This document shows positions 26,240 through 36,272 of a stretch of 64,000 nt of DNA, one piece after another; the first letter of the stretch is position 1; each line of letters starts with the position of its first letter. Under the pieces are notes generated by a model. It had not been told where the DNA came from. It did no database searches and saw only the letters and a list, made by a program, of their open reading frames with translations. The stretch is from positions 620,001 through 684,000 of the forward strand of contig NZ_BMYM01000001.1 in assembly GCF_014652275.1 (NCBI RefSeq), written 5' to 3'. Both the position numbers and the translations under genes were made by a program. The stretch comes from Parahalioglobus pacificus (GTDB taxonomy: Bacteria; Pseudomonadota; Gammaproteobacteria; Pseudomonadales; Halieaceae).

Positions 26240-27271
26240 ATGCACGTCCTTGTCACTGGCGCCACGGGGTTTGTTGGCTTTCACACGGTGATGGCTTTGA
26301 TCCGCTCAGGCCACAGCGTGCGCTTTGCTGTGCGCAATCGCGAGAAGATGATCGCGCTCTACACACCTTTCGGCGTCGATGTTGGCGACTGCGTTGTTGC
26401 AGACGTGACCGATGAGGAAGGCATCGCATCGGCGATGAGAGGCGTTGATGGGGTGGTACACACCGCCGCCATGGTGAGTCTCGACGCCAATAAAGCCGAA
26501 GCGGTTTACAACACCAACGTGAACGGCACTCGTAATGTTGTCGGCCAGGCGCTTGCCCACAACATAGACCGCATACTGACCATCAGCAGTGTCACCGCTC
26601 TCTACCGTCCCGGTGCGTCATCGCTCAATGAAAATAGTTCGCCGACGGCTGCCGATTCGGCCTACGGACGTTCCAAGGTGGAGGCTGACGCCTATGTGAG
26701 GGAGCGGGTCAGCGAGGGGGCCCCCATCGCAACCTGTTATCCGGCAACAGTGCTTGGCCCCAACGATCCAGCCTTCAGTGAGGGCAGCCAGGGCATCGCT
26801 ATCTTTTACAACCAGGGCATCATCGTCACCGATGGCGGCATACAGATTATCGATGTTCGCGATCTCGCGGAGCTGAATGTGCGATTGCTGGAGGAGGGTG
26901 AGACAGGTCCCTGGGTGGCGGGCGGCCACTACTTGCCATGGCGTACTCTGGGTACGGTAATGGATAAGGTTAGCGGGCAGCGCTTGCGCCGCTTACCCGT
27001 GCCCGCGAGTCTGTTGCGTGTGATGGGGAGCGCTGTCGATGTGATCGCATGCTTCATCCCGATGGACACACCCTTCACTGCAGAAGGAGCCCGCTACGCC
27101 ACTCAATGGGTGCCGGTGGACGACCGGAAGATTCGCCGACGCATGAATTTTGAATACCGCGCACTGGAATCGACGCTGGCTGCAACCACCCGCGGTCTTG
27201 TCGCGGGGGGGCACATCGCCCCGCGCTGGGCTACTGGGCTGGGATCTCCAGAAAGTCACGCATCAGAGTGA
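26240..27271 (+). CDS. NAD-dependent epimerase/dehydratase family protein
   Basis: 343-residue extended SDR. The NAD(P)-binding TGATGFVG lies at residues 7-14, and the active-site pair is Ser in ISSVTALY and YGRSK. The long substrate domain resembles 3-beta-HSD/dihydroflavonol-reductase types rather than sugar epimerases. It is cytosolic; the substrate is unknown. The 3' end overlaps the converging alkaline phosphatase gene by 41 bp, so one of the two C-termini may be less conserved. Confidence 0.85.
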   Translation: MHVLVTGATGFVGFHTVMALIRSGHSVRFAVRNREKMIALYTPFGVDVGDCVVADVTDEEGIASAMRGVDGVVHTAAMVSLDANKAEAVYNTNVNGTRNVVGQALAHNIDRILTISSVTALYRPGASSLNENSSPTAADSAYGRSKVEADAYVRERVSEGAPIATCYPATVLGPNDPAFSEGSQGIAIFYNQGIIVTDGGIQIIDVRDLAELNVRLLEEGETGPWVAGGHYLPWRTLGTVMDKVSGQRLRRLPVPASLLRVMGSAVDVIACFIPMDTPFTAEGARYATQWVPVDDRKIRRRMNFEYRALESTLAATTRGLVAGGHIAPRWATGLGSPESHASE

Positions 27272-28652
27272 AAAGATCCGGCTGCAACAGATACGTGGGC
27301 AGGATATCAGCCGCGACCGCATTGCCGTATATCGGTACCTGCCCGCCCGTATGCTCGGCGTAGGGGAAATTATTGGTTGCGAAATTGACCACCATAATTG
27401 CGCCTTCGGGGGTTCTGATGCGCGCAATTTTCCCCGGTGAGAAAATGGGGATGGGGTACGCGGAAAACAGGCTGCCGTTGGGCGTTATTTGTGCCGCCTG
27501 AGCATGGTCCGCAGTAACCAGGACCAAGGTATTCCCTTGAGCATCGGCGTACGCCAGAGCGGCCTCCAGTGCCTCGTCTAACTGGCCCATTTCGCCGATG
27601 GAGCCGCAAGGCTTGCGCTCATGGGCTTCCTTGTCGATTGAGGCCGATTCGATCATCAGGAAGAAACCACGCGCATTCTCGTGATCAAGGTTACGCAGGG
27701 CAGTTTGGGTAAGCGCTTTGAGCGATGGGGTTTCGCCGTACTCGGGATTGGCCTCGCAATTCATAACAGCCGGAAGGTCAACTTCGCCCAGGTAGGGATG
27801 CACTTCATTGAGCAGGCTGGGTTCGGGGGACTCTGCCTCTCGTCCGTTTTCTCCGCGCATGCGCACCGGCAAGTGACTGGGCGCAAACAAACCCAGCAGC
27901 CTCGCATCAGGCGACGCTGTAGCAAGATCACTGCCGTCCAACAGTGCAGTGAAACCATTGTCGACGGCCAGCTCAAGCACCGACATGTTGCCGGCTTCTG
28001 TGGGCGGTTCGAAGTGCCTGGCGCCACCACCCAAAATCACATGCAGGCCAGACGTTGCTAACTGTTCAGAGATGGAACCCGGTCCGCCGTTGGCTTTGAG
28101 GTCTTGCGAGCAGTCACCGAGAGGGATACCGGAGTATTCAATATCAATCATGGTGGCGGGGCTCTCGCAGAAGCGCAGGGCGACGTGGGCAATAAATGAG
28201 GCCGGGGTCGCATCAGTGACACTGGACGTAGTGACCAACCCCACGCGGTACCCCGCATCACGAGCGAGCTCGCCGATGGTAGGAATGTCTTGGTCATCGC
28301 CTGCCGTAGTGGCAATCCTGCCGCGGCTGGTGACTACCCCGGTGGCCATGGACGTAGCGGTGTTAGCCGAGTCGCTTACGTAAACGGGCGTGTTATCTGT
28401 GCTGTCCTCGACAGCGAGAATCTGCATTGCGCCACGTTCGGGCATGGTGTCGAGGGTGAATTGGCCACGGGCACCGTGGAGATAGTTTCTGGCGATTGTG
28501 ACCTGCTGATCGTCCATGCCGTCGCCAATAATCAGTATGACGTTACGAGGCGCTGAATCTTGGCTGTTCGGGACGTCATCCATCGCCTGCAGTGCGGGTG
28601 CAAATAGTAGGGTGGAAATCAGGGCAAGCCTGGTGAGGAAACACGAGCGCAT
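27231..28652 (-). CDS. Exported alkaline phosphatase
   Basis: 473 residues from ATG 28652 with a clear signal peptide (MRSCFLTRLALISTLL to about ALQA). It belongs to the PhoA superfamily: metal site ILIIGDGMDDQQ, nucleophile Ser in VSDSANTATSMATG, ESASIDKEAHE, and TADHAQA for the second metal. It releases phosphate from monoesters in the periplasm. The GDGMD form (more often GDGMG) is a small deviation. Longer in-frame sequence to 28853 overlaps the divergent ABM gene and lacks coding character. No clear Pho box was found upstream. Confidence 0.9.
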   Translation of the reverse strand: MRSCFLTRLALISTLLFAPALQAMDDVPNSQDSAPRNVILIIGDGMDDQQVTIARNYLHGARGQFTLDTMPERGAMQILAVEDSTDNTPVYVSDSANTATSMATGVVTSRGRIATTAGDDQDIPTIGELARDAGYRVGLVTTSSVTDATPASFIAHVALRFCESPATMIDIEYSGIPLGDCSQDLKANGGPGSISEQLATSGLHVILGGGARHFEPPTEAGNMSVLELAVDNGFTALLDGSDLATASPDARLLGLFAPSHLPVRMRGENGREAESPEPSLLNEVHPYLGEVDLPAVMNCEANPEYGETPSLKALTQTALRNLDHENARGFFLMIESASIDKEAHERKPCGSIGEMGQLDEALEAALAYADAQGNTLVLVTADHAQAAQITPNGSLFSAYPIPIFSPGKIARIRTPEGAIMVVNFATNNFPYAEHTGGQVPIYGNAVAADILPTYLLQPDLFTLMRDFLEIPAQ

Positions 28653-28767
28653 GCGTGGGTTCCGTGACTGGTCTGTAATGCGCTGAGACTGTAACCTGAC
28701 GCTATAGCCGTCACAAGCGAGTGCGGCGATACCACCGCAGAACACGCTAAAACAAACAGGAATCAGC

Positions 28768-29067
28768 ATGATTATTGTCACCGGTACTATCGAGAGCAGT
28801 GAAGAGTCCATCGAAGCCATCAAGGGCGCCATCGCCGAATTGGAGCAGGCCACTCGTGCCGAAGAGGGCTGTATAGATTATGTGTTCAGCGTGGAATTGT
28901 CGCGGCCTGACTGCATTCGCATCGCAGAGAAGTGGGCTTCCAAAGAAGCGCTGATGGCACACATGGGTCAGCCCCATATGGCCACTTTCCAACAGGCGAT
29001 TGCCGAGCACCCGCCGAAGTCGCTGGACCTCAAGTTTTTTGAGGCCGAGGAAACCTCACTGGGCTAA
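28768..29067 (+). CDS. Antibiotic biosynthesis monooxygenase (ABM) domain protein
   Basis: 99 residues forming a single ferredoxin-like ABM domain: MIIVTGTIESSEESIEAIKGA, EEGCIDYVFSVELSRPDCIRIAEKW and HMGQPHMATF. Stand-alone ABM proteins act as cofactor-free quinone-forming monooxygenases or heme-degrading enzymes, or bind small molecules. The EExCxxYxF and W...AL..H pattern fits the YgiN-like group. It is the first gene of a plus-strand run with the epoxide-hydrolase-like and amidohydrolase genes. Confidence 0.88.
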   Translation: MIIVTGTIESSEESIEAIKGAIAELEQATRAEEGCIDYVFSVELSRPDCIRIAEKWASKEALMAHMGQPHMATFQQAIAEHPPKSLDLKFFEAEETSLG

Positions 29068-29131
29068 CCTCTCGGTGAGAGAGGCTCGCAGGGTTCGGTA
29101 AAACCGTATAGGAAAACGCAGGATAGCGACT

Positions 29132-30136
29132 ATGGAATGGACGCATCATTACGCAACGATTAATGGCATACGCATGCACTACGTGGAGCAGGGCGAGGGT
29201 ATGCCTATCGTGCTCTGCCATGGCTTTCCGCATATCTGGTTTAGCTGGCACCGGCAGATTACAGCTTTAGCCGCTGCGGGCTATCGCGTTATCGCACCTG
29301 ACATGCGAGGTATGGGCCAAACGGAAGCACCCGCTTCGCCAGCCGCTTATGACGTTGATCACATCACCGCCGACCTTGTGGGGCTGCTGGATCATCTGGG
29401 CCTCCCGGCTGCCGTTTTTTCGGGGCTCGATTTTGGTGCCTTTGCAATTCAGGATCTGGCGCTGCGCCATCCCGATCGTGTGCTCGCCCTGATCGTGCTT
29501 GAGAATCCGACGGCACCGCATAACCCGGAGGTGCCGCCTCTCACCGAATACCGCGAGATGGGCGAGAAGCATTTTCTGCACATTGAGTACTTCCGCGAGC
29601 CGCCGCGTGCCGATCAGGAGTTGGATGCCCAGCCGCGCAGATTCCTTCACAAGGTGTTTTACACGCTGAGTGGGGACTGTAATTACTTCGATGTATTCAA
29701 CTACCCGCCGGGCACGGCGTACACTGATGCCATGGCGGAGCCTCCACCATTGCCCTGGCGCTGGCTGTCGGAGTTGGAGCTGGAATTCTTTGTCGCCGAA
29801 TACAGCCGCAGCGGGTTCACAGGAGGCCTCAACTGGTATCGCTCTATGGATCTCAAATGGGAGCAGCGTCGACCGTTTGAGGGCGTACAGAGTGAGGTGC
29901 CTGCCTACTTCATTGGCAGCGAGCATGATGTCGACCTTGAGGGCTTTCACGGCGAGGACCCCATAGGCGGGATGCGCGCTATTTTCCCCAAGTTGCGGGA
30001 GGTCACCATGATTCCCGGTGCAGGGCATCTGGTGCAATTGGAAGCGTCTGAGGCGGTAAACCAAAAAATGCTGGCGCACCTCAATGAGATTCAATCTGAG
30101 TGCATGGCAGCCCCGGCGAGCGCCGAAGCACGTTGA
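29132..30136 (+). CDS. Epoxide hydrolase-like alpha/beta hydrolase
   Basis: 334 residues. [13 protein letters not shown] carries the HGxP oxyanion motif of epoxide hydrolases, and the nucleophile elbow SGLDFGAF has Asp rather than Ser, as in epoxide hydrolases and haloalkane dehalogenases. The distal acid is in IGSEHDVD and the His in [10 protein letters not shown] lid domain with Tyr residues spans about 145-230. It hydrolyses an epoxide (or halide) through an ester intermediate; the natural substrate is unknown. It sits 64 bp after the ABM gene. Confidence 0.88.
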   Translation: MEWTHHYATINGIRMHYVEQGEGMPIVLCHGFPHIWFSWHRQITALAAAGYRVIAPDMRGMGQTEAPASPAAYDVDHITADLVGLLDHLGLPAAVFSGLDFGAFAIQDLALRHPDRVLALIVLENPTAPHNPEVPPLTEYREMGEKHFLHIEYFREPPRADQELDAQPRRFLHKVFYTLSGDCNYFDVFNYPPGTAYTDAMAEPPPLPWRWLSELELEFFVAEYSRSGFTGGLNWYRSMDLKWEQRRPFEGVQSEVPAYFIGSEHDVDLEGFHGEDPIGGMRAIFPKLREVTMIPGAGHLVQLEASEAVNQKMLAHLNEIQSECMAAPASAEAR

Positions 30137-30192
30137 TATCCCACTCACGCACACACCTACGATTTTCTGTCTTAATGTTTCGGAGAAGAGTC

Positions 30193-31476
30193 ATGAAACG
30201 ATTTGTATTGGCCGCTGCCGCCACGATGCTGGTTAACCTGCCCGCAGCGGCGCAAACCACTATCATCCACGCCGGTACCTTGATCGATGGCATTGCCGAT
30301 AAGTCGCGCAGCGAGGTCTCGATTGTTATTGAAGGTGAGCGCATCGCAGGCATTGAAGACGGCTTCGTCGAGTTGGACGGCGCGGAACTGATCGACCTCA
30401 GTGATCGCACAGTCATGCCAGGATTCATGGATATGCACGTGCACCTGCTCAGTGAGCTGGATCCCCCCCGGTCATACTCACAAGGCTTTTATATGAACTC
30501 GGCTGATGTAGCACTGGGCTCGCTGGTGTATGCCGAGCGCACGCTGGAGGCCGGCTTTACAACGGTTCGTGATCTGGGTGCTAACGACGTGGAAGCTATC
30601 CTGGCGCTGCGTAATGCCATAAATCGGGGCACCGTGGACGGACCCCGTATTTTTGCCGCAGGCAAATCGATCGCAACGACGGGCGGACATGCTGATCCGA
30701 CTAATGGCATACGGATGGACCTGCGCGGCGATCCCGGCCCCAAGGAGGGTGTAGTGAACGGCACTGCCGATGCGTTTAAGGCAGTGCGCCAGCGTTACAA
30801 AGACGGCAGCGATGTGATCAAGTTGACGGTGACCGGCGGCGTACTGTCACTGGCCAAAAGCGGTGACAACCCGCAGTTCACTGATGAAGAGCTGGAGGCC
30901 ATCATGAGTGCCTCGAAGGACTACAACTTCGTGGTGGCGGTGCATGCCCACGGCGCCGAGGGCATGAAGCGCGCTATTCGCGCCGGTGTGGATTCGGTAG
31001 AGCACGGCACCTACATGGATGATGAGGCCATGAAGCTGATGAAGCGCAATGGCACCTGGTATGTTCCGACTATTTCTGCGGGCAAGTGGGTGGCGGCGCT
31101 ATCCGAGCAGGACGGCAAGCTTCCCGCCGTGGTTAGGCCCAAGGCAGCAGCCGTGGGGCCGCAAATTCAGGACACTTTCGCTAAGGCCTATGAGTCAGGC
31201 GTGAAGATTGCCTTCGGCACTGACGCGGGTGTTTCACCGCACGGCGCGAATGCGAAGGAGTTTGTATTTATGGTCGAGGCGGGTATGCCGCCGATGGAGG
31301 CCATCAAATCCGCCACTATGAATGCGGCAACACTGCTGCGCGTTGAAGATGAACTCGGTTCGATTGAAGCTGGAAAGTATGCGGATATCGTGGCAGTTGA
31401 CGGTGATCCGCTGGCAAATATCGCGGTACTGGAAAGCGTGGACTTCGTGATGAAGAGTGGCCGTGTCTACCGCTAG
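30193..31476 (+). CDS. Exported metal-dependent amidohydrolase
   Basis: 427 residues from ATG 30193 (GGAGAAGAG upstream), with a signal peptide ([16 protein letters not shown] to AAAQ). It belongs to the imidazolonepropionase-like amidohydrolases often found exported in marine bacteria. Metal ligands are in DMHVHLL, the Lys in VIKLTVTGG, His in VAVHAHG and VEHGTYM, and Asp in FGTDAGV. It is likely a periplasmic dipeptidase (Xaa-Pro/Xaa-Arg type) or cyclic-amide hydrolase. Longer upstream frame overlaps the hydrolase gene and is not needed. Confidence 0.88.
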   Translation: MKRFVLAAAATMLVNLPAAAQTTIIHAGTLIDGIADKSRSEVSIVIEGERIAGIEDGFVELDGAELIDLSDRTVMPGFMDMHVHLLSELDPPRSYSQGFYMNSADVALGSLVYAERTLEAGFTTVRDLGANDVEAILALRNAINRGTVDGPRIFAAGKSIATTGGHADPTNGIRMDLRGDPGPKEGVVNGTADAFKAVRQRYKDGSDVIKLTVTGGVLSLAKSGDNPQFTDEELEAIMSASKDYNFVVAVHAHGAEGMKRAIRAGVDSVEHGTYMDDEAMKLMKRNGTWYVPTISAGKWVAALSEQDGKLPAVVRPKAAAVGPQIQDTFAKAYESGVKIAFGTDAGVSPHGANAKEFVFMVEAGMPPMEAIKSATMNAATLLRVEDELGSIEAGKYADIVAVDGDPLANIAVLESVDFVMKSGRVYR

Positions 31477-32993
31477 TTGTAAACGAGCTTAATGCCCAGT
31501 TTGGCGAGTTGGGTTTTTTCCTGACCCAACTCCCAACTGGTGAGCGGGTGCATTGCCAACCATCCCTCGGGTAAATCCAAGCTCAGCGTATCTTCCTGGG
31601 CACTCAGCGTCAGATCGGGTAACTGTTCCAGTTGCTCAACGTACTTGAACACCGCAGCCAGCCGCATAATAGTCACCAGGCGAGACAGTCGTGGCATGGC
31701 CTTGCGGCTGACCTCACTGAACACAACGTCATTCAGCTTGCCGCGATGGCTGGCGGCGAGAATCGCCAGCTCTTCCTGTTCATCTTGAGAGAAACCGGGG
31801 AGGTCGGAGTTCCTCAGCAGGTAGGCACTGTGACGATTGTAGTGCTTGTGAGAGATGGTCATTCCGATTTCGTGGGACAGTGCTGCCCAGTGCAGCAGCT
31901 CCCAGTCGTGCTGGGACAGGCCCCAGGTATCACGGGTGGCGTCAAATAGCACCTCGGCCCGCTTTGAGACAATAATGGCGTTATCGCCGTCGGCGCCGTA
32001 TCGCTGCACCAGGGCATTGACTGTGCGCTCTCTGACGTCCTCATGGCTGAGGCGCCCCAGCAGGTCGTAGACCACCCCTTCACGCAATGCACCTTTGGAC
32101 GTACGCATCTGCTCGATATGTAAGGTGTCGAATAATGCCAGCGTAATTGCGGCACCTGCAGCAATCACGTTCCTACGGCCTTCCGCTAGGCCATTGAGTT
32201 CAACAGACTCAAAGTCTTCAAACTGCAGTAAATGTTTCTTGAGCTTGCTCAGGCCCTTGCGGGTGATGGCGCCGTCGCTCCAGCCATTACTGCCCAGAAT
32301 CCCGGCAATGGCATTGAGAGTCCCGGACGAACCCACGCACTCTTCCCAGTGCTTGGCATCGTAGCTTTTGCGAATGTGTGACACCTCGGTGGCCGCGTGA
32401 TCATACGCTTGATCAAACGCTGCGGCAGACAAGCGGTTGTCGGGAAAGTGCTGCCCTGAGTATGAAACGCAGCCCAGTTGCAGCGACTCGAGTCGCTGTG
32501 GCTCAAAGCGCTGTCCGATGATGAACTCGGTGCTGCCGCCGCCGATATCAATCACCAGACGCGATTGCGCGTCATCGGCCAGTGAGTGTGCAACGCCCAA
32601 ATACACCAGACGCGCTTCTTCGGCGCCGTACACAACTTCAACCGGACAGCGCAGAATATCCTGTGCAGGCTCGGTGAAATCACGGCGGTTTTTTGCCTGG
32701 CGCAGGGCATTGGTACCCACCACCCGAATACGTTCAGGCTCTATGCTCTCCAAAAGCTGGGCGAAGCGCGACAGACAATTCAGGCCTCGCTCTATCGCCT
32801 CTGGTGTCAGGCGACCGTTAACCAATCCGGCGCCCAGCTGTACTTTCTCTGCCAAGGCTTCCACAGGGCGCATCTCGCCATGTTCGATGCGCGCAATGAT
32901 CAGGTGGAAGGAATTGGAGCCCAGGTCAATGGCAGCGAGTTGGCTGCCGTCCGGGAGTGGGTCGCGATGCGATGTGGTCACGCGGCTAAACAT
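31473..32993 (-). CDS. ppx: Exopolyphosphatase Ppx/GppA family
   Basis: 506 residues, the length of full Ppx/GppA enzymes. The ASKHA-type phosphatase core (about 15-310) shows [42 protein letters not shown] and [12 protein letters not shown]; a C-terminal HD-like helical domain follows ([33 protein letters not shown]). It degrades polyphosphate and/or pppGpp. The 3' end overlaps the converging amidohydrolase gene by 4 bp. Which of the two activities dominates cannot be read. Confidence 0.93.
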   Translation of the reverse strand: MFSRVTTSHRDPLPDGSQLAAIDLGSNSFHLIIARIEHGEMRPVEALAEKVQLGAGLVNGRLTPEAIERGLNCLSRFAQLLESIEPERIRVVGTNALRQAKNRRDFTEPAQDILRCPVEVVYGAEEARLVYLGVAHSLADDAQSRLVIDIGGGSTEFIIGQRFEPQRLESLQLGCVSYSGQHFPDNRLSAAAFDQAYDHAATEVSHIRKSYDAKHWEECVGSSGTLNAIAGILGSNGWSDGAITRKGLSKLKKHLLQFEDFESVELNGLAEGRRNVIAAGAAITLALFDTLHIEQMRTSKGALREGVVYDLLGRLSHEDVRERTVNALVQRYGADGDNAIIVSKRAEVLFDATRDTWGLSQHDWELLHWAALSHEIGMTISHKHYNRHSAYLLRNSDLPGFSQDEQEELAILAASHRGKLNDVVFSEVSRKAMPRLSRLVTIMRLAAVFKYVEQLEQLPDLTLSAQEDTLSLDLPEGWLAMHPLTSWELGQEKTQLAKLGIKLVYN

Positions 32994-33061
32994 CTCTGAA
33001 TTGCTTCAGGACGCCATGGTACTGGAGTGGCGCGGCTGAGGTACAGCCCCGTTGTGCGTAC

Positions 33062-33670
33062 TCAGTAGATGAGCGAGTAGCTTACGAGTCCGACGACACC
33101 GGCAACCACGAAGGCCCGGCGGATAACGCCGAGGTCCGTCTTGGCCAGTTCCGTGAGGGGTTCGCCGCTTTGGCGGGTGCGCAGCAGTACCGGCCATTCA
33201 ATAGTACCTGCAAAGCCCATGCTGGCAATGGCAGTCGCCAACAGCACTGCGCGTCCGGCGCTATCTGCAGGGAGATTAAGCAGCAGCAGGCCGATAGCCA
33301 GCAGGCTGCCGACTGTCCCGCCAATACTCATCACGAAGAATTGCTTCAAGGTATTGGTTTGGAAGTTCCAGTCGTAAACGAACAGGCCGAGTTTGCGGGG
33401 GATCGTATAATCAGCGCCGCTCACGCGAGCGCCCAGATAGTGAAACCACTCGTGCACCAGAGTGGGTATCGTAGCGCCCGCCAGGATACCGGTCACCACA
33501 CACAGTGCCTGGGCCATTCCTAGTCCTGTCAGTACAAACCAGCTGTCTGCTGCGGCAAATAGTGCCAATGCGCCCAGGGCGAGCAGGCCGTGGTAACCCA
33601 AGTGCCGGGCAAGGCGCAGGGCCGGCGTATCCGGTGCGCTCATTTCCGTGGGTATCTCAGTCTCGGCCAT
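33062..33670 (-). CDS. Multi-pass membrane protein with HExxH motif
   Basis: 202 residues from ATG 33670. There are four or five hydrophobic segments; after the second comes TLVHEWFHYLGA with HEWFH at 73-77, a zinc-metalloprotease-type motif beside a membrane helix, as in site-2 proteases (M50). A clear second M50 motif (NPDG/LDG) is not seen, so protease activity is uncertain. The helix spacing and the GGTVGSLLAIGLLLLNLPAD segment suggest an integral inner-membrane protein. The frame is open to 33844 but that part is not membrane- or signal-like. Confidence 0.7.
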   Translation of the reverse strand: MAETEIPTEMSAPDTPALRLARHLGYHGLLALGALALFAAADSWFVLTGLGMAQALCVVTGILAGATIPTLVHEWFHYLGARVSGADYTIPRKLGLFVYDWNFQTNTLKQFFVMSIGGTVGSLLAIGLLLLNLPADSAGRAVLLATAIASMGFAGTIEWPVLLRTRQSGEPLTELAKTDLGVIRRAFVVAGVVGLVSYSLIY

Positions 33671-33699
33671 TGCCCTGTCACTCCCCGCTGTTTTGATTC

Positions 33700-33903
33700 T
33701 TATACTGTAGCTACGGTATGCACTTGCCCATGGATTAGCTCGGCCCTGGCCGGCTGGTAGCCATCGAACTTGCGTACTAGACAGTGGCATAGCGCTGACT
33801 CCGGTGCCAGCGTTAGAGGGGAAAACGGCAGTGGAGTAGGGCAACAGCGTGGACAGGTATAGATCTTCAGCCTGTTTCGCGCGGACTCAATATGGCGAAA
33901 CAC
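33700..33903 (-). CDS. Small Cys-rich hypothetical protein
   Basis: A 67-residue frame with GTG start that overlaps the end of the Ddn-like gene by 37 bp. It contains CPRCC (about 17-21) and CHC (about 39-41), a spacing that could suit a small zinc ribbon. I recognise no family. Its place directly after the operon supports it; the lack of a strong ribosome site weakens it. Confidence 0.35.
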   Translation of the reverse strand: MFRHIESARNRLKIYTCPRCCPTPLPFSPLTLAPESALCHCLVRKFDGYQPARAELIHGQVHTVATV

Positions 33904-34301
33904 CAGCCGCGCTGTGTGTAGTGATGCAGCACATCACAGAGTGCGCCCAGCCAGTCGGGAAATGACTTGGGCCGGCGGTAGCGCTTGCCAGCGCTAAGTA
34001 CAAAGGCACGTGCGGGTCTGGCTTTGCCCCCGCGGTAGAACACCACGTCTGGCTGTTTGCGCAGATTCTTTACCCAGAAAGACCGGTCGCCGCGAGCAGT
34101 GCTGATCAATGTATAAGGCCCCAGTCTGAGAGACAGTAGTGGAGTGCGACGGATTGCGCCCGATTTAAAGCCGGTGCTCTCGAGGACGATGAGCGCTGCG
34201 GGCGTGAATGAGGGTGAGCCTATGCCGCGCATGACGGCGGGTTCAACCACGCTATTCAAGCGGCGAAAGAAATCCCGTTCCAGCGTCTGCCGATTCAGCA
34301 C
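33867..34301 (-). CDS. Ddn-like nitroreductase/deazaflavin-dependent family protein
   Basis: 144 residues of the split beta-barrel family that includes Mycobacterium Ddn (DUF385). Visible hallmarks are LESTGFKSGAIRRTPLLSL, corresponding to the T-x-G-x-x-S/T-G-x-x-R-x-x-P pattern, and DRSFWVKNLRKQPDVVFYRGG. Actinobacterial members use F420; in a gammaproteobacterium FMN or heme-type use, or lipid binding, is more likely. It is the last clear gene of the D-amino-acid operon, 6 bp after alr. Confidence 0.8.
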   Translation of the reverse strand: MLNRQTLERDFFRRLNSVVEPAVMRGIGSPSFTPAALIVLESTGFKSGAIRRTPLLSLRLGPYTLISTARGDRSFWVKNLRKQPDVVFYRGGKARPARAFVLSAGKRYRRPKSFPDWLGALCDVLHHYTQRGWCFAILSPRETG

Positions 34302-34307
34302 AGCTCA

Positions 34308-35393
34308 TTACCCGCTGGTGAGTACACGGGGCGTACGCATGGGCATGCGTGTGGTGAGCTCATAACCAATGGTGCCGGCACAGTCGGCGATCTCGTCCAC
34401 CGGGAGTTCTGGCCCCCACAGCGTGACGGCATCGCCTTGCCGTGCAGCGGGCAGGTCTGTCACGTCGATAGTGATCATGTCCATAGAGACACGGCCTACC
34501 AGTGGTGCTCTCTGGCCGTTTACCAGCGTTGGCGTGCCATTGCGTGCCAGACGCGGGTAGCCATCACCATAGCCCACAGCGACAGTGGCGATACGCGATG
34601 GCCGCTCTGCGGTCCAGGTCGCTCCATAACCCACGGTTTCCCCGATAGCGATTTCGCGCACAGAAATAACGCGAGAGCTCAAGGTCATGACCGGCTTCAG
34701 CGGATCGGTATTGACATGTGGCACGGTCATCGGGGAGTTGCCGTAGAGCATGTAGCCGGGCCGAATCCAGTCGTAGTGCGCTTTAGGCCAGGCCAAAACA
34801 CCCGCAGAGTTTGCCGCACTGCGACTGCCCGGCAGTCCGGCTGTTGCCTGCTCGAATCGCTCCAGCTGCTGCAGTGTTTGCCCACTGCTCACATCATCTG
34901 CCGATGCAAAGTGTGTGCAGAGCACGGGATCGCCAGATACATTGTCGCAGGCACTAAGGCGCCGATGCACGCCGGCAACGTTCTCGGGTTGTACACCTAA
35001 CCGGTGCATGCCGGTGTCGATTTTTAGCCAGCACTTCACGGGTGTGCTGAGACGGGATTTCTCCAGCCATCTGACCTGCGCTTCGTTATCGATGGTGAGC
35101 CATAAGCCATGTTCGGCGGCAGCCTGAATCTCCGACTCCTCGAAAAGGCCCTCCAGCAGCAGCACCGGCGATGTAATCCCGGCCTGTCGTAAGGTGAGCG
35201 CTTCTTCCAGGCAAGCGACTGCCATGGCGTCAACGAATTGATCCAGCGCCCGCCCGATCACCTCGGTACCGTGGCCGTAAGCGTTGGCCTTGACCACGGC
35301 CATGACCTTTCGTCCTGGCGCAAGCGCACGCGCCACTCTCAGATTGTTCTGGAGAGCGTCCAGATCGATAAGGGCGCGGCTGGGTCTGCTCAT
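34308..35393 (-). CDS. alr: Alanine racemase
   Basis: 361-residue PLP enzyme that interconverts L- and D-alanine. The N-terminal TIM barrel carries the PLP Lys (K35) in VMAVVKANAYGHG; the C-terminal beta domain has the catalytic Tyr region (SRVISVREIAIGETVGYGATW) and GRVSMDMI. The length is normal. Its start overlaps the transaminase stop by 1 bp. Given its place in the operon it may supply D-alanine to the transaminase rather than, or besides, cell-wall synthesis. Confidence 0.95.
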   Translation of the reverse strand: MSRPSRALIDLDALQNNLRVARALAPGRKVMAVVKANAYGHGTEVIGRALDQFVDAMAVACLEEALTLRQAGITSPVLLLEGLFEESEIQAAAEHGLWLTIDNEAQVRWLEKSRLSTPVKCWLKIDTGMHRLGVQPENVAGVHRRLSACDNVSGDPVLCTHFASADDVSSGQTLQQLERFEQATAGLPGSRSAANSAGVLAWPKAHYDWIRPGYMLYGNSPMTVPHVNTDPLKPVMTLSSRVISVREIAIGETVGYGATWTAERPSRIATVAVGYGDGYPRLARNGTPTLVNGQRAPLVGRVSMDMITIDVTDLPAARQGDAVTLWGPELPVDEIADCAGTIGYELTTRMPMRTPRVLTSG

Positions 35394-36250
35394 CAGTAGT
35401 CGAACTTGTGCGCGGTATACAGGGTTTGTGCAGCCAGCCAGACGTCCCCGACCTCACCATTGCCGACGGCTTTGCCATCGATCTCTGTGACGGGTGCAAT
35501 CTCTTTACTGGAGCTGGTGATCCAGACTTCATCTGCGCTATCCAGCTCGTCCAGCATGACCACCCGTTCTTCAACGGGGATGCCGCCGTCCTTGCGCAGG
35601 ATATCCAGCAGCATCAGCCGCGTGATACCGGGCAGCTTCTGGTAATCCAGATTGGGTGTGGCAACCACGCCGTCCTTGATCACGAAAACATTACACGCCG
35701 CGGCTTCTGTGAGCTCCCGGTCTTCGTTGTAGAGAATGGTTTCGCTGTGTCCGCGTGAGTGGCCATGCTGGTAATGCATGACATTGCCCAGCAGGGCAGT
35801 GGATTTGATATTGCAGCGCTTCCAGCGAAGGTCTTCGGTGGTCGATACGGTGTAGCACGCGGCGCTTGCCTTCTCAGGGATCGGCGGCGGCGCGATCTCA
35901 AAGGCAAAGGCGTAGAGCGTGGGGGTGATGTTCTCGGGGTAGGCGTGATGGCGCTTGCTGTCGGCGCCACGGCTCACATGAAAATACACGCCCAGATTGC
36001 CGCCGCCATTGCGGCTCATCAGTTCGTCCGCGATGGCCTTCCATTCATCGCGATCAATTTTGAGCTGGATCTCCAGTGCATCGATGCCATCCTGCATCCG
36101 ATCCAGGTGGGGGCCAAAGCCGACCAATTTGCCGTTGTAAGAGGGCACGACCTCATAAATGCCGTCGCCAAATAAAAAGCCGCGGTCCATGGGAGAAATA
36201 CGTGCTTTATCCATCGGCATGTAGTCGCCGTTCAGGTATACGATGCTCAT
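35393..36250 (-). CDS. dat: D-amino-acid transaminase
   Basis: 285-residue fold-type IV PLP aminotransferase. Typical Dat segments are YLNGDYMPMDKARISPMDRGFLFGDGIYE and the PLP Lys (K149) in CNIKSTALLGN, then EAAACNVFVIKDG. Dat transfers the amino group between D-alanine and 2-oxoglutarate, giving pyruvate and D-glutamate. Alr next door makes D-alanine and a D-glutamate cyclase gene lies upstream, which fits D- rather than branched-chain specificity. Confidence 0.9.
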   Translation of the reverse strand: MSIVYLNGDYMPMDKARISPMDRGFLFGDGIYEVVPSYNGKLVGFGPHLDRMQDGIDALEIQLKIDRDEWKAIADELMSRNGGGNLGVYFHVSRGADSKRHHAYPENITPTLYAFAFEIAPPPIPEKASAACYTVSTTEDLRWKRCNIKSTALLGNVMHYQHGHSRGHSETILYNEDRELTEAAACNVFVIKDGVVATPNLDYQKLPGITRLMLLDILRKDGGIPVEERVVMLDELDSADEVWITSSSKEIAPVTEIDGKAVGNGEVGDVWLAAQTLYTAHKFDY

Positions 36251-36272
36251 TACGCTTATCCGTTCCTCGTCG

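Noticed and set aside
28653-28767. Possible Pho box before the alkaline phosphatase gene
   Set aside because: Two CTGTAA-like hexamers are present but are 16 bp apart, not the 11 bp expected for PhoB, and face the ABM gene.
32437-33039. Plus-strand 200-codon frame antisense to ppx
   Set aside because: Fully antisense to conserved Ppx motifs and without protein-like features.
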